This document shows positions 23,146 to 36,039 of a stretch of 64,000 nt of DNA, piece by piece (position 1 is the first letter of the stretch; each line of letters starts with the position of its first letter). The position numbers were made by a program, and so were the translations under genes. A model generated the notes under the pieces. The model made no database searches and had not been told where the DNA came from. It saw only the letters and a list, made by a program, of their open reading frames with translations. The DNA comes from Brachynemurus nebulosus (lineage: Eukaryota; Arthropoda; Insecta; Neuroptera; Myrmeleontidae): positions 7,242,001 to 7,306,000 of the forward strand of contig JAPWDM010000014.1 in NCBI GenBank assembly GCA_035578155.1, read 5' to 3'.

Positions 23146-24009
23146 CCGATTATACTACTAGACAAAGCGTAAAGCAAGTTTCTAGGTATTTTTCTTGAAG
23201 TAGGTAACAAGGGTGAGACGGGTGAAATTTAACGATATAATATAATGTCAATTTTTGAGCAAATGCGACTATAATTATTGCAGGACATAATTTTTATACG
23301 TACGCATTTTGAAAATAAAGCGAACACCACTTTTCTTCTTTCAAAATTTTGCAGTTTCTTCTCCAAAAAGTAAAATTTTATTATCAATATTATATTTTGA
23401 CAATAATTATTTGAAAGTGTAACTAGGGATACGAATCAATTACTATACAACAGAATACTATTGAGGTCGGAACTTTGTCGTAACTGATTGCTTCAATTAT
23501 ACATTTATATTATATGTCTCTATAATATAAAATATAATATGTTCACTGGTCTGTGGTTTGAATACTTGCTGACACAACTGTATTTAAATATAATAAATAG
23601 AACTTTAAAAAAATTTTGGACCAAATCACTTAATACACTGAAACATAAACTATTACAGAGATTAGTAAAATGTTTGTATTATTTGCACTGAAAGATATTT
23701 ATGATATCATACATAATTCTTTCATAGCATGCTAATAAAATATACATATACAATAATATAATGTACGTTTAATATAATACACTTGTATATTCTATAAAAC
23801 TTAGACATTACTTATACATGAGTACATTATGTAGTGCAAAAAATAAAAAATTGCATCGCTCAATCGATTTAAATCGTGTACTATAAATTAAACTATTGAC
23901 TGTTTGCATATTATAGTCTAACCAGCATGTTTAAGTACACAATCTTAATCAGTATAGGTGTATCGTACACACTTGTAGGCAAAAAAATGTAAACACAATA
24001 AAATAATAA
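22436..24009. other. AT-rich intron DNA with one TA microsatellite
   Basis: Apart from the TA run at 23062-23142 nothing is supported. Short ORFs look random. Confidence 0.45.
23062..23142. repeat. (TA)n microsatellite
   Basis: About 40 uninterrupted TA units. Confidence 0.95.
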
Positions 24010-24870
24010 TTAAGTATATAATTTCAAATTGTCGGGGTACGTGTGTCCTCTACTTTCGGGTCTAGGATCGTCAATAAAATACTCGAAAAATATATTTTAC
24101 AAATCGATTTCCTTTACCCCTTTGTTCCCTTGAAAATTATGTAACCCCAATGAAAAAAATTCTAGACTAATGTAATCTTAGTCGACATCTTTTAACTACA
24201 GTTCGTCAAAATTGCTTAAGAACTAGTATGAGAAAAATACCAAAATATGATTTTTCAACAAATTTTTCAAAAGGGTGTTTTACCTCCTAAATATGCGATT
24301 GGGCACATACAATTTATGTTCATTACTTTGTCAAGTATGGTCTATTTCACTTAAATTTAACCATGATTTATCACTTATGAATTTAAATACTTTCCATTTT
24401 CTTAGCCTTCTCTTTCATTATTGCACTTATGTAAATTTTGAATTTGCAGTTTGTTTTTAGAAAAGAATAGAAGATTGATTTGTTTCGAATATAAGAATTA
24501 TTTAATTTTTTAACGACCACTCACGATCAATTGTATTTGGAACGGGGTATCGTCGGCCATCTCACGTATGGCCTTATCTCAATATCATATCTTTATTCAA
24601 ATTTTGAGTTGTGACACCGACAATATTTACTCAACAATTTAATTAAGTCTCATGTACCGTTGTATCCTTATAGTTTTTGCCGTTTAGAAACTGTATTGAT
24701 GAACGGTTTACGCGTTTCTCACTTGGACTTCGATTAATGTCTCACCAATCGTCATAAATGGAAAAATCAGAAAAAATGAGATACGGCCATTCGTGAGGTG
24801 GCAGATGATATTATGTTTTAAAATGAACGAAATCGCAGGGGCATACTTCCATAACAATCCTTGTTAGTAG
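24010..24870 (+). mobile_element. partial copy of the 15.8-17.7 kb transposon arm, interrupted by later insertions
   Basis: 24130-24340 matches the right arm of the 15800-17703 element (shared 'aaaatatgatttttca', 'tttgaag/aaaagg..gtttta', 'actttgtcaagta'). The match resumes at about 24815 ('ttttaaaatgaacgaaatcgcagggg', in shorter pieces) to 24865. The interruption of about 475 bp consists of a repeat shared with 11931-12150 and a MITE (24548-24810). Confidence 0.65.
24548..24810. mobile_element. MITE (263 bp) with CCAYCTCACG-type ends
   Basis: Left TATCGTCGGCCATCTCACG... and right ...CGTGAGGTGGCAGATGATA are inverse with about 80% identity over 33 bp (including ATGGCCTTATCTCA against TGAGATACGGCCAT). 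Non-coding. Nested with another repeat inside an older transposon copy. Confidence 0.6.
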
Positions 24871-25560
24871 TATGTTAGTATTTATATACCGTCTCATTCA
24901 AATTGGTAACTACGAAAAAAATATTCGCTAAAGATTATCAAAGATTACTTTATCATCATAATAATAAAATATAATTCCCTATATATTATTTAAGATAAAG
25001 AGGTAAATAGTTTTATCATACGTAATTTTATTTTAACAACCATTCAAATTTTTTTGTACAATAGTGTCCATATTATTCTGTTTTATTACAATTTAAATTT
25101 ACAACGACCAAAGAGTACATTGCAAATTTATGTATTTATTATATTATTTTAATAATATAACAATTTTTATTATTGGTTGGACCGTTACATACCAATTCAC
25201 GAATGATTGTTTATCGAGAATTAATGAATAGCGAATTGATGGGTCATATGAGAAAGGTACATACCTATTCCAAAAACCTTTATTTTCGGAAAACTAAAAA
25301 AAAACTGTTTTACATGAAAAGTAATTTTTTCACAGCAAACTTTTCTATAGGAAAAGTGTTCATCTAGGTTAGTATCCCATATTTAGCCATGAAAATGAAA
25401 TAAATGTTTTAAAGTATATAAACTATTTACATAAAAATTCCGTGTAATATGTTCCTTTTTCAACTCAATATTACCAAGTTGAATAAATTCCTATAACTAA
25501 AGTTTCTGAGCGATCAAAGTTCACTTTACAGAACTCCGTTAAATAAATGAAAGTAAGGGT
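24871..25560. other. AT-rich intron DNA, nothing recognised
   Basis: No supported feature. Confidence 0.45.
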
Positions 25561-25563
25561 TTA

Positions 25564-26064
25564 AGGGCCCCATACACGATGAGATCTGTATCGCTACATG
25601 TTACAGGTATCAGTATCATGATACAGATCTCGTCGTGTATGTGACTGTCTCGGTATCACTGCATCAGTATCAGCAGGTATCGTGCTTGTCTCAAGTATCA
25701 TGGTAACTATGGTTTCATTTTTATTTTGACAGTTAATAAAGTAAATAATTGTTATTTATTTGAATAATCATGTCTGCAGAAAGAGATTTTTGGGAAGATT
25801 TTATTAATATGTATAAATTATACCCATGTCTACGGGATTCAAAATGTAAAGATGTTTGTATTACAATTGCTAACAGCACAGGTGCCACAGGTCGTCGTAG
25901 ATCGCACATTTCTTTATTAATAAAATTTTTTATCTGTACTGAGGTTTTACGATTCAGTCTCAGCGTGTGTGTGCTAAATAAACATGATACAAATCTCAGA
26001 TATATGTATCGCTATTTGTATCGATACAAGGTATCGATACAGATCTCACCGTGTATGGGGCCCT
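25564..26064 (+). mobile_element. Harbinger-like element (501 bp) with MADF-domain remnant
   Basis: Ends AGGGCCCCATACACGATGAG and the inverse CTCACCGTGTATGGGGCCCT, flanked by TTA (25561-25563 and 26065-26067), the PIF/Harbinger target duplication. Subterminal GATACAGATCTC and GTATCGATAC motifs repeat. It contains the start of a MADF-type ORF at 25770, the kind of DNA-binding second protein found in Harbinger-type elements. Confidence 0.8.
25770..25918 (+). pseudogene. N-terminal piece of a MADF-domain protein (Harbinger accessory ORF)
   Basis: ATG at 25770 opens 'MSAERDFWEDFINMYKLYPC', which resembles the first helix of MADF domains: an acidic start, W-[ED]-x-F-[IL]-x-x-Y, then 'LYPCLRD'. 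The middle of the element is deleted, so similarity ends after about 35-50 residues. The open frame then reads through the right terminal repeat to 26132. It is probably a non-functional relic. The name rests on a short motif only. Confidence 0.5.
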
Positions 26065-27368
26065 TTACACCATTAAAAAATCATATTTATAAATACCTAA
26101 ATGAAATGTATTCAATTTTATTGAACTACTGATGCAATCATAAAATCTACTTTTGTAATGTTGTTATTATTATGAATTTCTTAATATTACTTATTTAATT
26201 TAAAATTATTTATTTAAGTAGGTATATCGTTGTATTACTATATAAATAAGCAAACTATTTCAAGATCTATCACTTTTTTTACAACATAGTGTATTTTTAT
26301 ACATTGTATATACACTGCAATATTACCTGAGTAAGAGATATAAAAACTAATAGCGGGAGTTTAGATATAATTACTCTATATCCATCTTTATTTCAAAAGT
26401 ATTTTATCTACTTAATGTAACAAAATATGTATATCCCTTATTAAAAATATATCTTTCCTTTTTGTTGGACTTTGATCCCTCAAGAATTCTGTGTTTAGTT
26501 ATACCTTTTAATGTTTTTACAAGATTTGATATATTTTAATAGAATAATTTTACTTTTTTGCTATTTCAAAAAGGATATTAAGGCTATGTAAAGTCTAACT
26601 ACGTTATATCGTTTACCAAACAGTCTAATTTGGACTATTGGTCCTTTATGTGAATAGAATATGGTTTTCTTTTTATACCCACCAGATGGCGGCTAGTCTA
26701 AAATACAAAATGGCTATCTTAACTCATTTTGTCATTTTTATGGAATATGTACCTTTTTCAACGGACCAATTCATATAGTATAGTATAATAAAATTGTATA
26801 AAACCTTTTTCACACGATTGTACGACAACGTTGAACCACGCCCATAGAAATGCAAAACATGCATTAATTTTAAAAAAAAGTTATGCTGCATAGAAATAGT
26901 GGATGTAGCTATAACTAGTATTATCATGCGGATAACTATACGCTCGTGTGAATGAGGCCTTGGAGAATTTATGAATATTATTATTATTATGTTAAATATT
27001 ATGGCTAGTTCAACTATCTAAACACTCGCTACTAAAACAAGGAGTAGTTTAGATAAACATTGTAACGTCCAGTTAATAGCTTGAGGGCGCCACTTGATTG
27101 TAATAAGTAGCGCACGTATGTGTATGTCCAATGGGATTCCCCGGCTATTCGTAATTTGTGATATGGATTAATATATGATTTTATGAGGGGGGCGATACCT
27201 TATGTTAGATGAGACTGACACAAAACTAAAAGACAAGGGGCTGGCAGCAACACAAAAGCTGGTTCTAATCAACAAAATAAGCGTCGTCCAAAAGTTTTTA
27301 CAACTGGAAACAAAACAAGAAAGATAGAAGGATGTTTGAGGAATTGTAAGAACTTCGTTGTAACGTAT
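26065..27368. other. AT-rich intron DNA; possible worn repeat at 26580-26960
   Basis: Near 26580-26960 the sequence contains moderately GC-rich words at both sides (AAGGCTATGTAAAGTC and GAATGAGGCCTTGG) that could be worn inverted ends, but the match is too weak to call. 27060-27330 is unassigned. Confidence 0.35.
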
Positions 27369-28105
27369 AAAAGCCCCTATACCGGAACACTATTTTTAGG
27401 TGTGTAATTAAACTGTCTTATAAAAATTGACAAATAAATTAAACACCCATTTTTTGTTCTTAATAAGCATGAAAGAAAGTTTTTTTAATCCAATGAACAT
27501 GTTTTAAAAAATACAACCCAAAATTTTTTATTTATTAATGTTTTTTTCTTTTACAAAATGTTGACATCTATATTCAAACAAACAAATATTAATGACACTA
27601 GGAGTTCGGAATCGATATACAAGCAGACGTGTAATATGAGTAATATGACACATAGAGTGACATCTGACGTTAAATTAGGGAACATAGAATGGTTTAAGTA
27701 TCAGACGTAAATAAAGGATCAAAATACTGTATTCAACAAAAATTGTTTAATATGTATATGCATTTCATTAATTGAGTAAGGAAACATTAAATGCGAGGTA
27801 AATTTAAATTGAAAATAATCATTCTATTAATAATAATTTTTGTTATCAGAGGTTTCTTTCAGAAATAACTTAATATCTCTGTAAGTATAATTGCAAGTTT
27901 GGTACATTTTGCTTAATTTATTTACAATATGACCGCCCTTTACTATACAGCCTCCAGTTACCGATATAAACAATGCACACTCGTCAGTTAAATTTTTTCT
28001 AAAAATTTGTATGACGAGCTCAGCTACTCATTAGTCCTAAAGGGGTTAATATATAAATGTCAAAACTGTTCGGACATATGATCGCGTTCCGGTATAAGGG
28101 CTTTT
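27369..28105. mobile_element. non-autonomous DNA transposon (737 bp)
   Basis: Ends AAAAGCCCCTATACCGGAAC (left) and GTTCCGGTATAAGGGCTTTT (right) are inverse with one mismatch over 20 bp. The interior is AT-rich and non-coding. The superfamily is undetermined. Confidence 0.7.
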
Positions 28106-28699
28106 ACCCTAGCTATTGTTAATTTTTACAAATTAAAATATGTCAAACTGAAGGCCTTCGACATGACTTTTTAGGATTCCAAATTTAGGGTTTGGAATCC
28201 TTATAATTTCGTTACAATTATCATAAACGTGAAATTTCGCAAGTACACGCTACACGTGTATTCGTTAGCAATGGCTCGTAAAATGAAGTTGAAGCATTTT
28301 AACATTCATCATTTTTAGGCCCCATTTGTGAAATAATGAACTCCAAAATGAAGTTTATTATGGAACTATCCACCAACTCGTGTGACCAATTATTCTCGTT
28401 TATACAATTATATAAAACATCTTTTAAAAAAATTGGTATATATATTTTGGCCTGAGTAATTCTTACCCAAGGTCGCGGAGAAAAATCAAAGGCCCCAGGA
28501 AAAATTATCCCTAATCTATCGTCAAATATTTCGGACACCCCGGCCATCCATAATCCGTAGCACCGCGGAGAAAAATAAAAGCTGTTTATTGACTAATAAT
28601 AATTAATTAATTTTATTATAGTCAAAATTAGCTAAAATAGTACTATTTGGTGAACTAGGCCAGGTCTTTTTTGGGATCCGAGCCCCGAGGCTACTAGGC

Positions 28700-29414
28700 T
28701 AGGAACTTACCCTTAAAAAGATGCTTAGAAATTGAAAAAGCGAGCGTTCTAGTGGCTGTTTGTTTTTAATCGATGCAGAATTTAAAATAAAATATAAAAT
28801 TCAAATACTATTTTTTGATTAAACCACGGCTTCAATGCTAAAAATTGGTAAAAATAAATAATTTGACAAGTGCTCTTATAAATGTTTCATTTTAGTCTAC
28901 GCATTCATTCTAAAATATCATATTTGTCAATAGTTTTTTCTCTTTCTAAAAAAATTTTACAACTTTTTTTTATATATCAATTGTACTAATTACTACTAAT
29001 ACAAATATGCATGTATCTTACCTATTGGCGACGCAAAGATTCTCACTCGTGCCTCTGGTGGTAAAATTAGAACTAGCATTAAGTAAAAATATACGTATAC
29101 GATTAATGGGAGTTAAAATCTAGTAATCCACGCATAATTTGTATAGTACATTTTTCTATCGACAATTAAACGTATACAAAAATTTTTATTTGACGCAGCT
29201 TCTAATTTAAAAAACCAGGAGCGCTCGCGTAATCTTTGCGTCGCCAATTACATATTTTCATTAATTTCAAATTTTCACAGTGGCGCCAATATTTGATAAA
29301 AAATAGTATTGGAATTTTCTATTCCTTTTTAAATACTGCTGAATCGATTAAAAAAAAGTCAGCCACTAGAACGTCCGTGGTCGCTTTTTGTTAAAAATTA
29401 GGGCTAAGTTCCTA
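28700..29414. mobile_element. non-autonomous DNA transposon (715 bp), carries a nested MITE
   Basis: Left TAGGAACTTACCC...GCGTTCTAGTGGCTG and right CAGCCACTAGAACGTCC...AAGTTCCTA are inverse. The similarity continues inward (ATCGATGCAG against CTGAATCGAT, and AATACTATTTTTTGAT against ATAAAAAATAGTATT), giving arms of about 130 bp. A second MITE (29025-29247) lies inside. Confidence 0.7.
29025..29247. mobile_element. nested MITE with TTGGCGACGCAAAGATT ends (223 bp)
   Basis: TTGGCGACGCAAAGATT at 29025 and its perfect inverse AATCTTTGCGTCGCCAA ending at 29247. It lies between the arms of the 28700-29414 element. Non-coding. Confidence 0.7.
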
Positions 29415-29488
29415 CTCTATACTGTCTCCCTCTCGTCAGACCTCATTCTTATCAACCGTATTAAATGAATTTTATGGATCTCATCTTA

Positions 29489-29938
29489 AGCGGGTTCTAC
29501 ACGATGCTACGAACACCTTCCAACATTGGACGTTCGATGGTTCATCGCATCGTGTGGCCGTTGTTCGAACCTACGAGTGTCTAATGTCGAGCGTCAAACA
29601 TTCGCATTTGGCCATGTCCCGCTCGATGTCGGTATTCTTGCACCGAGTCAAAGGGATGCTTCGAACGTTTGGAGGTCAATGTTGGTTGCGTTGGTTGGTT
29701 CGACTCAGCAGCTGCACGACTCGTTCATGTGAAGAGAGACAACATCAGTGTATAACATTAGAGATAACATCAGACAGATAACAGCCTCGTCCACTGAGTA
29801 CCAACACATCATCATTCGTATTGGATTAAACATTCGATTCACCGTGTAGCATTCGTCGCACCAACTATCGAACTTAATTGCCTCAAACGTTCGATCGAAC
29901 GTTGGAAGGAACGTTCGTAGCATCGTGTAGAACCGGCT
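29489..29938. mobile_element. Harbinger-like MITE (450 bp)
   Basis: AGCGGGTTCTACACGATGCT at the left and the inverse AGCATCGTGTAGAACCGGCT at the right, flanked by TTA (29486-29488 and 29939-29941). GAACGTTCG/CGAACGTTTG motifs repeat in the interior. Overlapping ORFs on both strands follow from its higher GC content. Confidence 0.8.
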
Positions 29939-32900
29939 TTAACTGAACCTGAAACGCACGATTTGTTAAGTTCTACGGTAATATACAATTCCATAACATG
30001 CTAGATTTATAAAAATAAAAAAAAAATTAAAATGTTTTTTTTAAAAGACACTATAGGGAAGATGACCAAGGAATTGTCAAAAATAACTGAGAATGTCATA
30101 AATTGTACGAGCATGTCAAAAAATTGGTCGAATAACATTTTTTAAATAAATTTAAATATATTTTAATGTTAATTTCAAGCAGATGACAAATAGTCTAGGC
30201 ACTAATTTTAATAATTTTGAAAAACTGTCAAAAAATCAACACATACAATTTCGTTCTATATTATTGTCAAAAAAATATTACATCAAAAATTTAAAAAAAC
30301 TGATTTCAGAATAAGCAAAAAAAAACTTATGTCAGATAAAAATAAATTTTTACAATTTTAATAAAAATATTTGTTCCAACTAAATATTATAAAATAAAAA
30401 CTTACAGTTTCTTTTTTCGTATTTTTTGACAAAAAGTACACATATTTTTCGCTTTGAAAACATTTCGCGATTTAGTATTAACGATTTTTTTCAAAGAAAC
30501 ACAATTAATCAATTTACCCATGCGCGTATCAAATCATCATTTACAAATACAACAAAAATAGGAAAAAAATTTTGAAAAAAAAAATTTAATCTAGAGCGTG
30601 ATAAAAAAAAACTAAAATTTTAAATTAACATGTTAATAGATATTTGGAAAATAATTTTTGAATTTTTTTAATAAACTTAACAAATAAAAATAGTTAAATA
30701 TTAATTATGAATTATGTAACTTTTTAATTTTGTAATATGTTTATAAATTGAATAGAGTCAACGACACAACATGGTAAATATTATTTAAACAAATAAGTAC
30801 AATAAATTATGTATTTTTTTTTAGACTGTTGAAGAAAATTTTTTTTTTTTAATAAATGCTTCTATCAGTGTAGAATCTTTGAAAGGGTAGGTTCATTTTA
30901 TATAGGCATTTGGACCTTTTAGTGCATGTCAAAATACAGATCAAATTAAAGACTATATGAATTACTGATTAAAAATATTAGAGGGCATTTTTTTTGCACA
31001 AGACGTCACTGAAAGACTAAACAAAGACAAGCCAAATTCTTTGAATTAAAATGTAAGGTCGTCAAATTGGATAGTAGAGACGAACCTTTCCCAATTCCAA
31101 TGTAAAAGCCACTTAGTTTTTATACCGCTAAATTGAAAATACAACCGTAGGCTATTAAGACTGTTAGGCTAGCACAAGCTTCTTAGAGAGTATTAATGTT
31201 ATAGTTGAAAGCACTGATATTAGGCAATTTTGGTTGAAACCAGATATAAGTCCTGTGTGTTCAGCTATGTCTTAGAAGTTTTACTTATTTCGAGCATTTA
31301 TTATTTGAATTATCGATATTTTCTTACAGTAAAAACCTTTACAACACACGTTAGTACTACCAGTTACGTAGTCTCAACTGGGTTCTGAGTCAAAATTTCT
31401 TAGAGGAAATTTTAATATCTTTCTCCAAAGTAAAAACACCTCCATAAAAAATTTTTTTGCTAAGTTAAGGGCCTGTATCACTGATACAGATGCTACCGCT
31501 GTAGCTACGCCCCTGGAGATTAATGAAATATAATCACTGAATAGAGTCACTGAACACAGTATCATTTAGAACCGATAACTCTTGTAAATGACCATTATTC
31601 CAAATCAATATTTTTAATCTTAAATGCTTTTAAATTAAAATAATCAACATTTTTAAATCAGTACACAACAGTATAAGCAATTTTTGTGTACAATCCCAAT
31701 AGCCTAGAGTACTTGTTTATATTTTAAGCAATAAATAATTCGAAAACATTTGCAAATAAAATCAGATTTCATTAAAAATTATTTCTGAATTATTTAAATT
31801 TGAAGTCTTCAGGCTTTCAAGTTTGTAGTGAATCGCTTGTCAGATAACACAAAATAAGCAATCATATTTTAATAATTTGTTTGTATAAGTTTACTGAACT
31901 TTTAATAAAAATTTAAACAATTAATTTTGTATTAAACGATCGCAATTAGTGGTAATCAATCGATCTTTGGTTTTTAGATATTTTTTCCTTTGCTGCTACA
32001 GTAAACCTTCTAAATATCAACTTTAACCGTTAATCCAGTGATGCATGAAGGTTTAAATTATATAAAGCGTAATTTTTTATTATGACTCAATAAAATATTT
32101 AACATATTTTTCAAATCTAAACAATTTTTTTTCTAATTCATGTGCAGTCAACAAACTTGACCTCTTTCTAGACTGAATAATTTATTGATTTTATAATTAG
32201 CATTAGATTTAATCATCGCTATTTGAATACTAATTCAATTGAATTCAATAAATGTACAAAACCATAAAAAAATGCAGTACCTATGCAAATAAATAACACC
32301 TTTGCAAATTACTGGGATATTTATTTGTATTTAGATTATTATGTACAAGACTTAGACGCTCTTGACGTTTTGAGGCCTAAGTGTAACTCAGAGTTTCAAA
32401 AAAGGGTGGAAATGACTGGGGCTGGAGACTATGGAAACAAGCTCAAAATAATTCTTGATATCGGGCATTTAGGGAGGAAATATTTGCTCACATTTGGTCT
32501 AATAGTTATAAAGTTACCGAAATTTTTGAAATTCTTGAAAAAATCGAAAAATTTTGGTGTTCTAGATCACGTCTAAATTCTTTTTTTTTCATTTTTTATT
32601 TATTTATTTTTTAATAGATTATAATCTTTGGTTATCAACACTAAAAAAAAGTAAGCTAGAATTTTCATGGATATGTCTTATAGTTCAGTAGGTCCACACA
32701 GAGACAACAACGAACATTACGTATTTATCTGGTTTATTCACTTACAATTATCTGTAATACCTACAATCGGGCACAAAATTGTTCTTCCTAGGAACGTAAA
32801 TAATCGCCTACCGTCAACAAGGAAATACATTTTTCTATGGAAATAGTTTTTTACAGACGCCTACTATTCATTTTTATTAAAATTATATTTTCGATTAATT

Positions 32901-33487
32901 TTATTATTTTTTATTCATATTTATACTCGGACCGTAAGTTAATTTTTGTGACCATGGATGCTTAAAAATCACTAGCTTTCAACCTCGCATTCTCAAGCTT
33001 AATCCGAGGTCATAAAAATAACACTTATAGCGTCCTTGCTAAGTAATACACTACTTAAATTCAGAGAAACTTTTTAACATTATTTTTAACAAATTTTCTG
33101 GGGGTTTTCTTTCCAAACCAATCCATTCGATAAATTCTAAGAATATTTGTAAGCCTTATGTAGGGTGTTTTATTAAAAGGTCTCTAAGCGATATAATAGG
33201 GCTACTAAAATCAATCCGAATATTAAAAAAGCTAGAAACAAGAATTAATTAATAAATTATTTAAATTAAAAGCGACATAAGTTGTTTCATATATTCTATG
33301 ATGATTGATCTAGGAAAAAATTCATAAATATTTCTTGCATATTAATTGAATGTATGTAAAAAAATGCTTTATTAATAAATAATCTATTAATTAATTAATA
33401 AATAATAACTTTAGCGTCTGACAATAATATTATAATTTATTACCACTTACATAAGTATGTACATAATTTCAAGCTGTAGTCTCATAA
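29939..33487. other. AT-rich intron DNA, nothing recognised (3.5 kb)
   Basis: Long A/T-rich sequence with homopolymer tracts (for example 30590-30860). No inverted repeat, known motif or credible ORF was seen. Confidence 0.45.
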
Positions 33488-33651
33488 GGAGTCTCCACAT
33501 TCTCGCCGAGGTTGGACGAAACGAGAATGTAGAGGGTCATTTCGTTGTGTCTCGCGCTTGGTGTTTTAATGCTATTCATATGGCTGAGCCAACCTCAGCG
33601 AGGAACTCGACGAGGAACCTCGTCCAACCTCGGCGAGAATGTGGAGACTCT
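33488..33651. mobile_element. short foldback MITE (164 bp)
   Basis: GGAGTCTCCACATTCTCGCC at the left and its inverse GGCGAGAATGTGGAGACTC at the right, continuing into GAGGTTGGACGA/TCGTCCAACCTC for about 35 paired bases. No clear target duplication. Confidence 0.75.
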
Positions 33652-33982
33652 TTAGATTGTAGTCTAGAAATATAATATAACCAATATAACATATAATAAT
33701 AACTCATTGGAGTTATGTATATTTAAAACAGGGCAAAAAAAATTGATAAATTATGATCAAAGGCGGTGTAAAATAGATCGACGACGATGAAAATTTATGC
33801 ATTTTTTTTAATTACAGGCGAAACAAAAAAATTATAAATTATAATTATTAATTGTTAATGACGTAATGTCTAATTTTTAAAAATTTTAATTATGTTACAG
33901 AAACCAAAGTAATTTTCCGCTTTATAATTTTTATGTCTATCAAAGTGTGATAGATAGGCGACGTTTAATGTCGTACGGCTAT

Positions 33983-34321
33983 TATTAAATAGCCCTGTCG
34001 CAGCATCCTGCATAACATAGCGAATTTTCGTTTATAAAAGTTAGTTTTTCTTGGAAACTAGTTGACATAGAATAATAGTTTAAAGACCTTTTATGTGATT
34101 TTTTCTCCTTTTTCCAATGGTGTAAAAAAATTTCACAAAATTTTTGAATAAGGGGAAATTTTGGCAAAAAACTAATTCTTTTCACGAAAATTGCCAAAAA
34201 AAAACCATGTTCCGGGCATCGGACGTGTCTGGTTAACGAACTCGTCCAACGGTTTGGGACTTCCAATATTTTCACCAATTTTCATAAACATAAGATATTG
34301 CGTTCGAGAGTAATCGCGCGG

Positions 34322-34405
<84 letters not shown>

Positions 34406-34500
34406 TTTAGTGAATAATTTCTGCCATAGTCCCGGGCTCAAGTCGCGTCATGGCAGTGGCTGTAATAACTGAATTCCATTCCGGAAATTCGCTAAAATGA
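33983..34500 (+). repeat. dispersed repeat with CA/TA microsatellite, copy 1
   Basis: Colinear with 54648-55215: both begin CCCTGTCGCAGCATCCT, run through 'gaaactagttgaca' and 'ttgaataag', then 'ttcgagag/aaagttatcgcgc', a TA microsatellite at the same place, then 'aaattttagtgaata', 'gggctcaagtcgcgtcatg' and 'ctgaattccattc'. At least 520 bp long. Open frames within it are not conserved between copies. The class is unknown. Confidence 0.8.
34321..34402. repeat. (CA)n(TA)n microsatellite inside dispersed repeat
   Basis: About 10 CA units followed by about 30 TA units. Confidence 0.95.
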
Positions 34501-35486
34501 GCACTTAGCAACTCAGTGGTTTCAAAATCATTCGTCGAATGAAAATGATTGTAAGAAAGGATAGTAGAAAGTATTCAAAAAACTATTCTGAAAAGTTTTT
34601 TTAATAAAATCGTAGATATTATGGCTTCAACCTTTCACCAATAAATTGTGATTAAACACTGAGATATTCAAATTCAGGTAGGCAATAAACCAATGACTAA
34701 ATCTTAACCTTAAGGCTCTAACAAATGCAAAAATTGATAAGAATCAACAAATTCAATAAAAATTTTATTATATTAGTTGAGTCACATAATTAATATAAAT
34801 GTAAATTATTACTTTTAACAGTTAAATTATTAAATTCAGGAGAATATTTTTGAATGGACAGTGAAACTGTGTTCATAGATTATATTACCGCCAAAAAAAT
34901 AAATATTTTAAAAATTTAGTATGGAGCACTAGAACTTAAGAAATCCGTAAAATCAGAAAAAGTTTACACAAAAAAGTTCTCATTTTAAGTGCAATGCTTC
35001 TAAAACACCAACATATCTACCTACACCAAGATATTGTAATTATTGTCAGTGAGAAGTTTTACTGTAATTTGGTATAATTTATATAACTGAATGAAACAAT
35101 TTGCAAAGTAAATTGGCATAAAATATTAGCATACAATTATGTCTTACATGCGATTTAAATGTCAAAATAATCAAATTAAAACCATTTTTTATCTTTCACA
35201 GTTCTTGATTAAAAAACCGTTTGACATTTACCTTCGTAAAAGCTGGACAAGCAGAACTAAAATGTATAATTATGTATGAAAGTATAATTTGGCACATTTG
35301 TAAAAAATCACATTTGCGATTATGATGATAAAAAAATTGTGAATTTTTATTAATAATTACTGAAAAATTCTCTCTGCTGGGGCTTCTGGCAACGAAGTTT
35401 ATGTTTTAAATAGTGATGAGTTAAATCAGTCTCTAGCCTTGCAATAAATCAAAAACTAATTATATAAATAAACTAATGAGATATAT
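34501..35486. other. AT-rich intron DNA, nothing recognised
   Basis: No supported feature. Confidence 0.45.
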
Positions 35487-35739
35487 ACGGCTTAACCTGC
35501 AAACAAGCTAGCTCCATTGTAGCTGATTTGACAGTAGCGACTTAAAGCTGCTTAATTTCTCATGCTTGTTTAAATATTTTGTTTTATAAGTAAAATTTTA
35601 TTAAAATCTAACCTTTTTTTAATAAAATTTAGGAGTTATCACCTTTAAAGAATTACAGATACCACACAAAAGAAGCTAGTGAAATACTAATCTGTATTTT
35701 GATAAAGAATGGAGTTAGCTTGTTTGCAGATTAAGCCGT
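35487..35739. mobile_element. MITE (253 bp) with ACGGCTTAA ends
   Basis: ACGGCTTAACCTGCAAACAA at the left and its near-perfect inverse ending TTGTTTGCAGATTAAGCCGT at the right, extended by GCTAGCTCCATT/AATGGAGTTAGC. Non-coding. Confidence 0.75.
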
Positions 35740-35963
35740 CGTAAGACCAATTAATACTAAAATAATAAGTACGTATATAGTTGCAAAAACAATGTTATTT
35801 CGACTCAGATGAACAAAATTACAAGACCATAGACCAATCAACAGCGCACAAAGCCAGTTTACAGACTACCTCATAGAAGCATCAAGCGGGATGTGATATG
35901 AGAAACGTGAGAAACATAATGTACTGTCCTAATTATTATGTAAACAGAACTACATTTATTGCA

Positions 35964-36039
<76 letters not shown>

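Noticed and set aside
28299..28547. 82-codon minus-strand ORF
   Set aside because: The composition is a little more protein-like than its neighbours, but I see no motif, splice signal or family resemblance.
29489..29938. Three overlapping ORFs as candidate genes
   Set aside because: They fall inside a complete MITE with TTA duplication and reflect its higher GC content.
32580..33480. Possible LTR ends
   Set aside because: No pair of direct repeats, primer-binding site or polypurine tract was seen here or elsewhere in the window.
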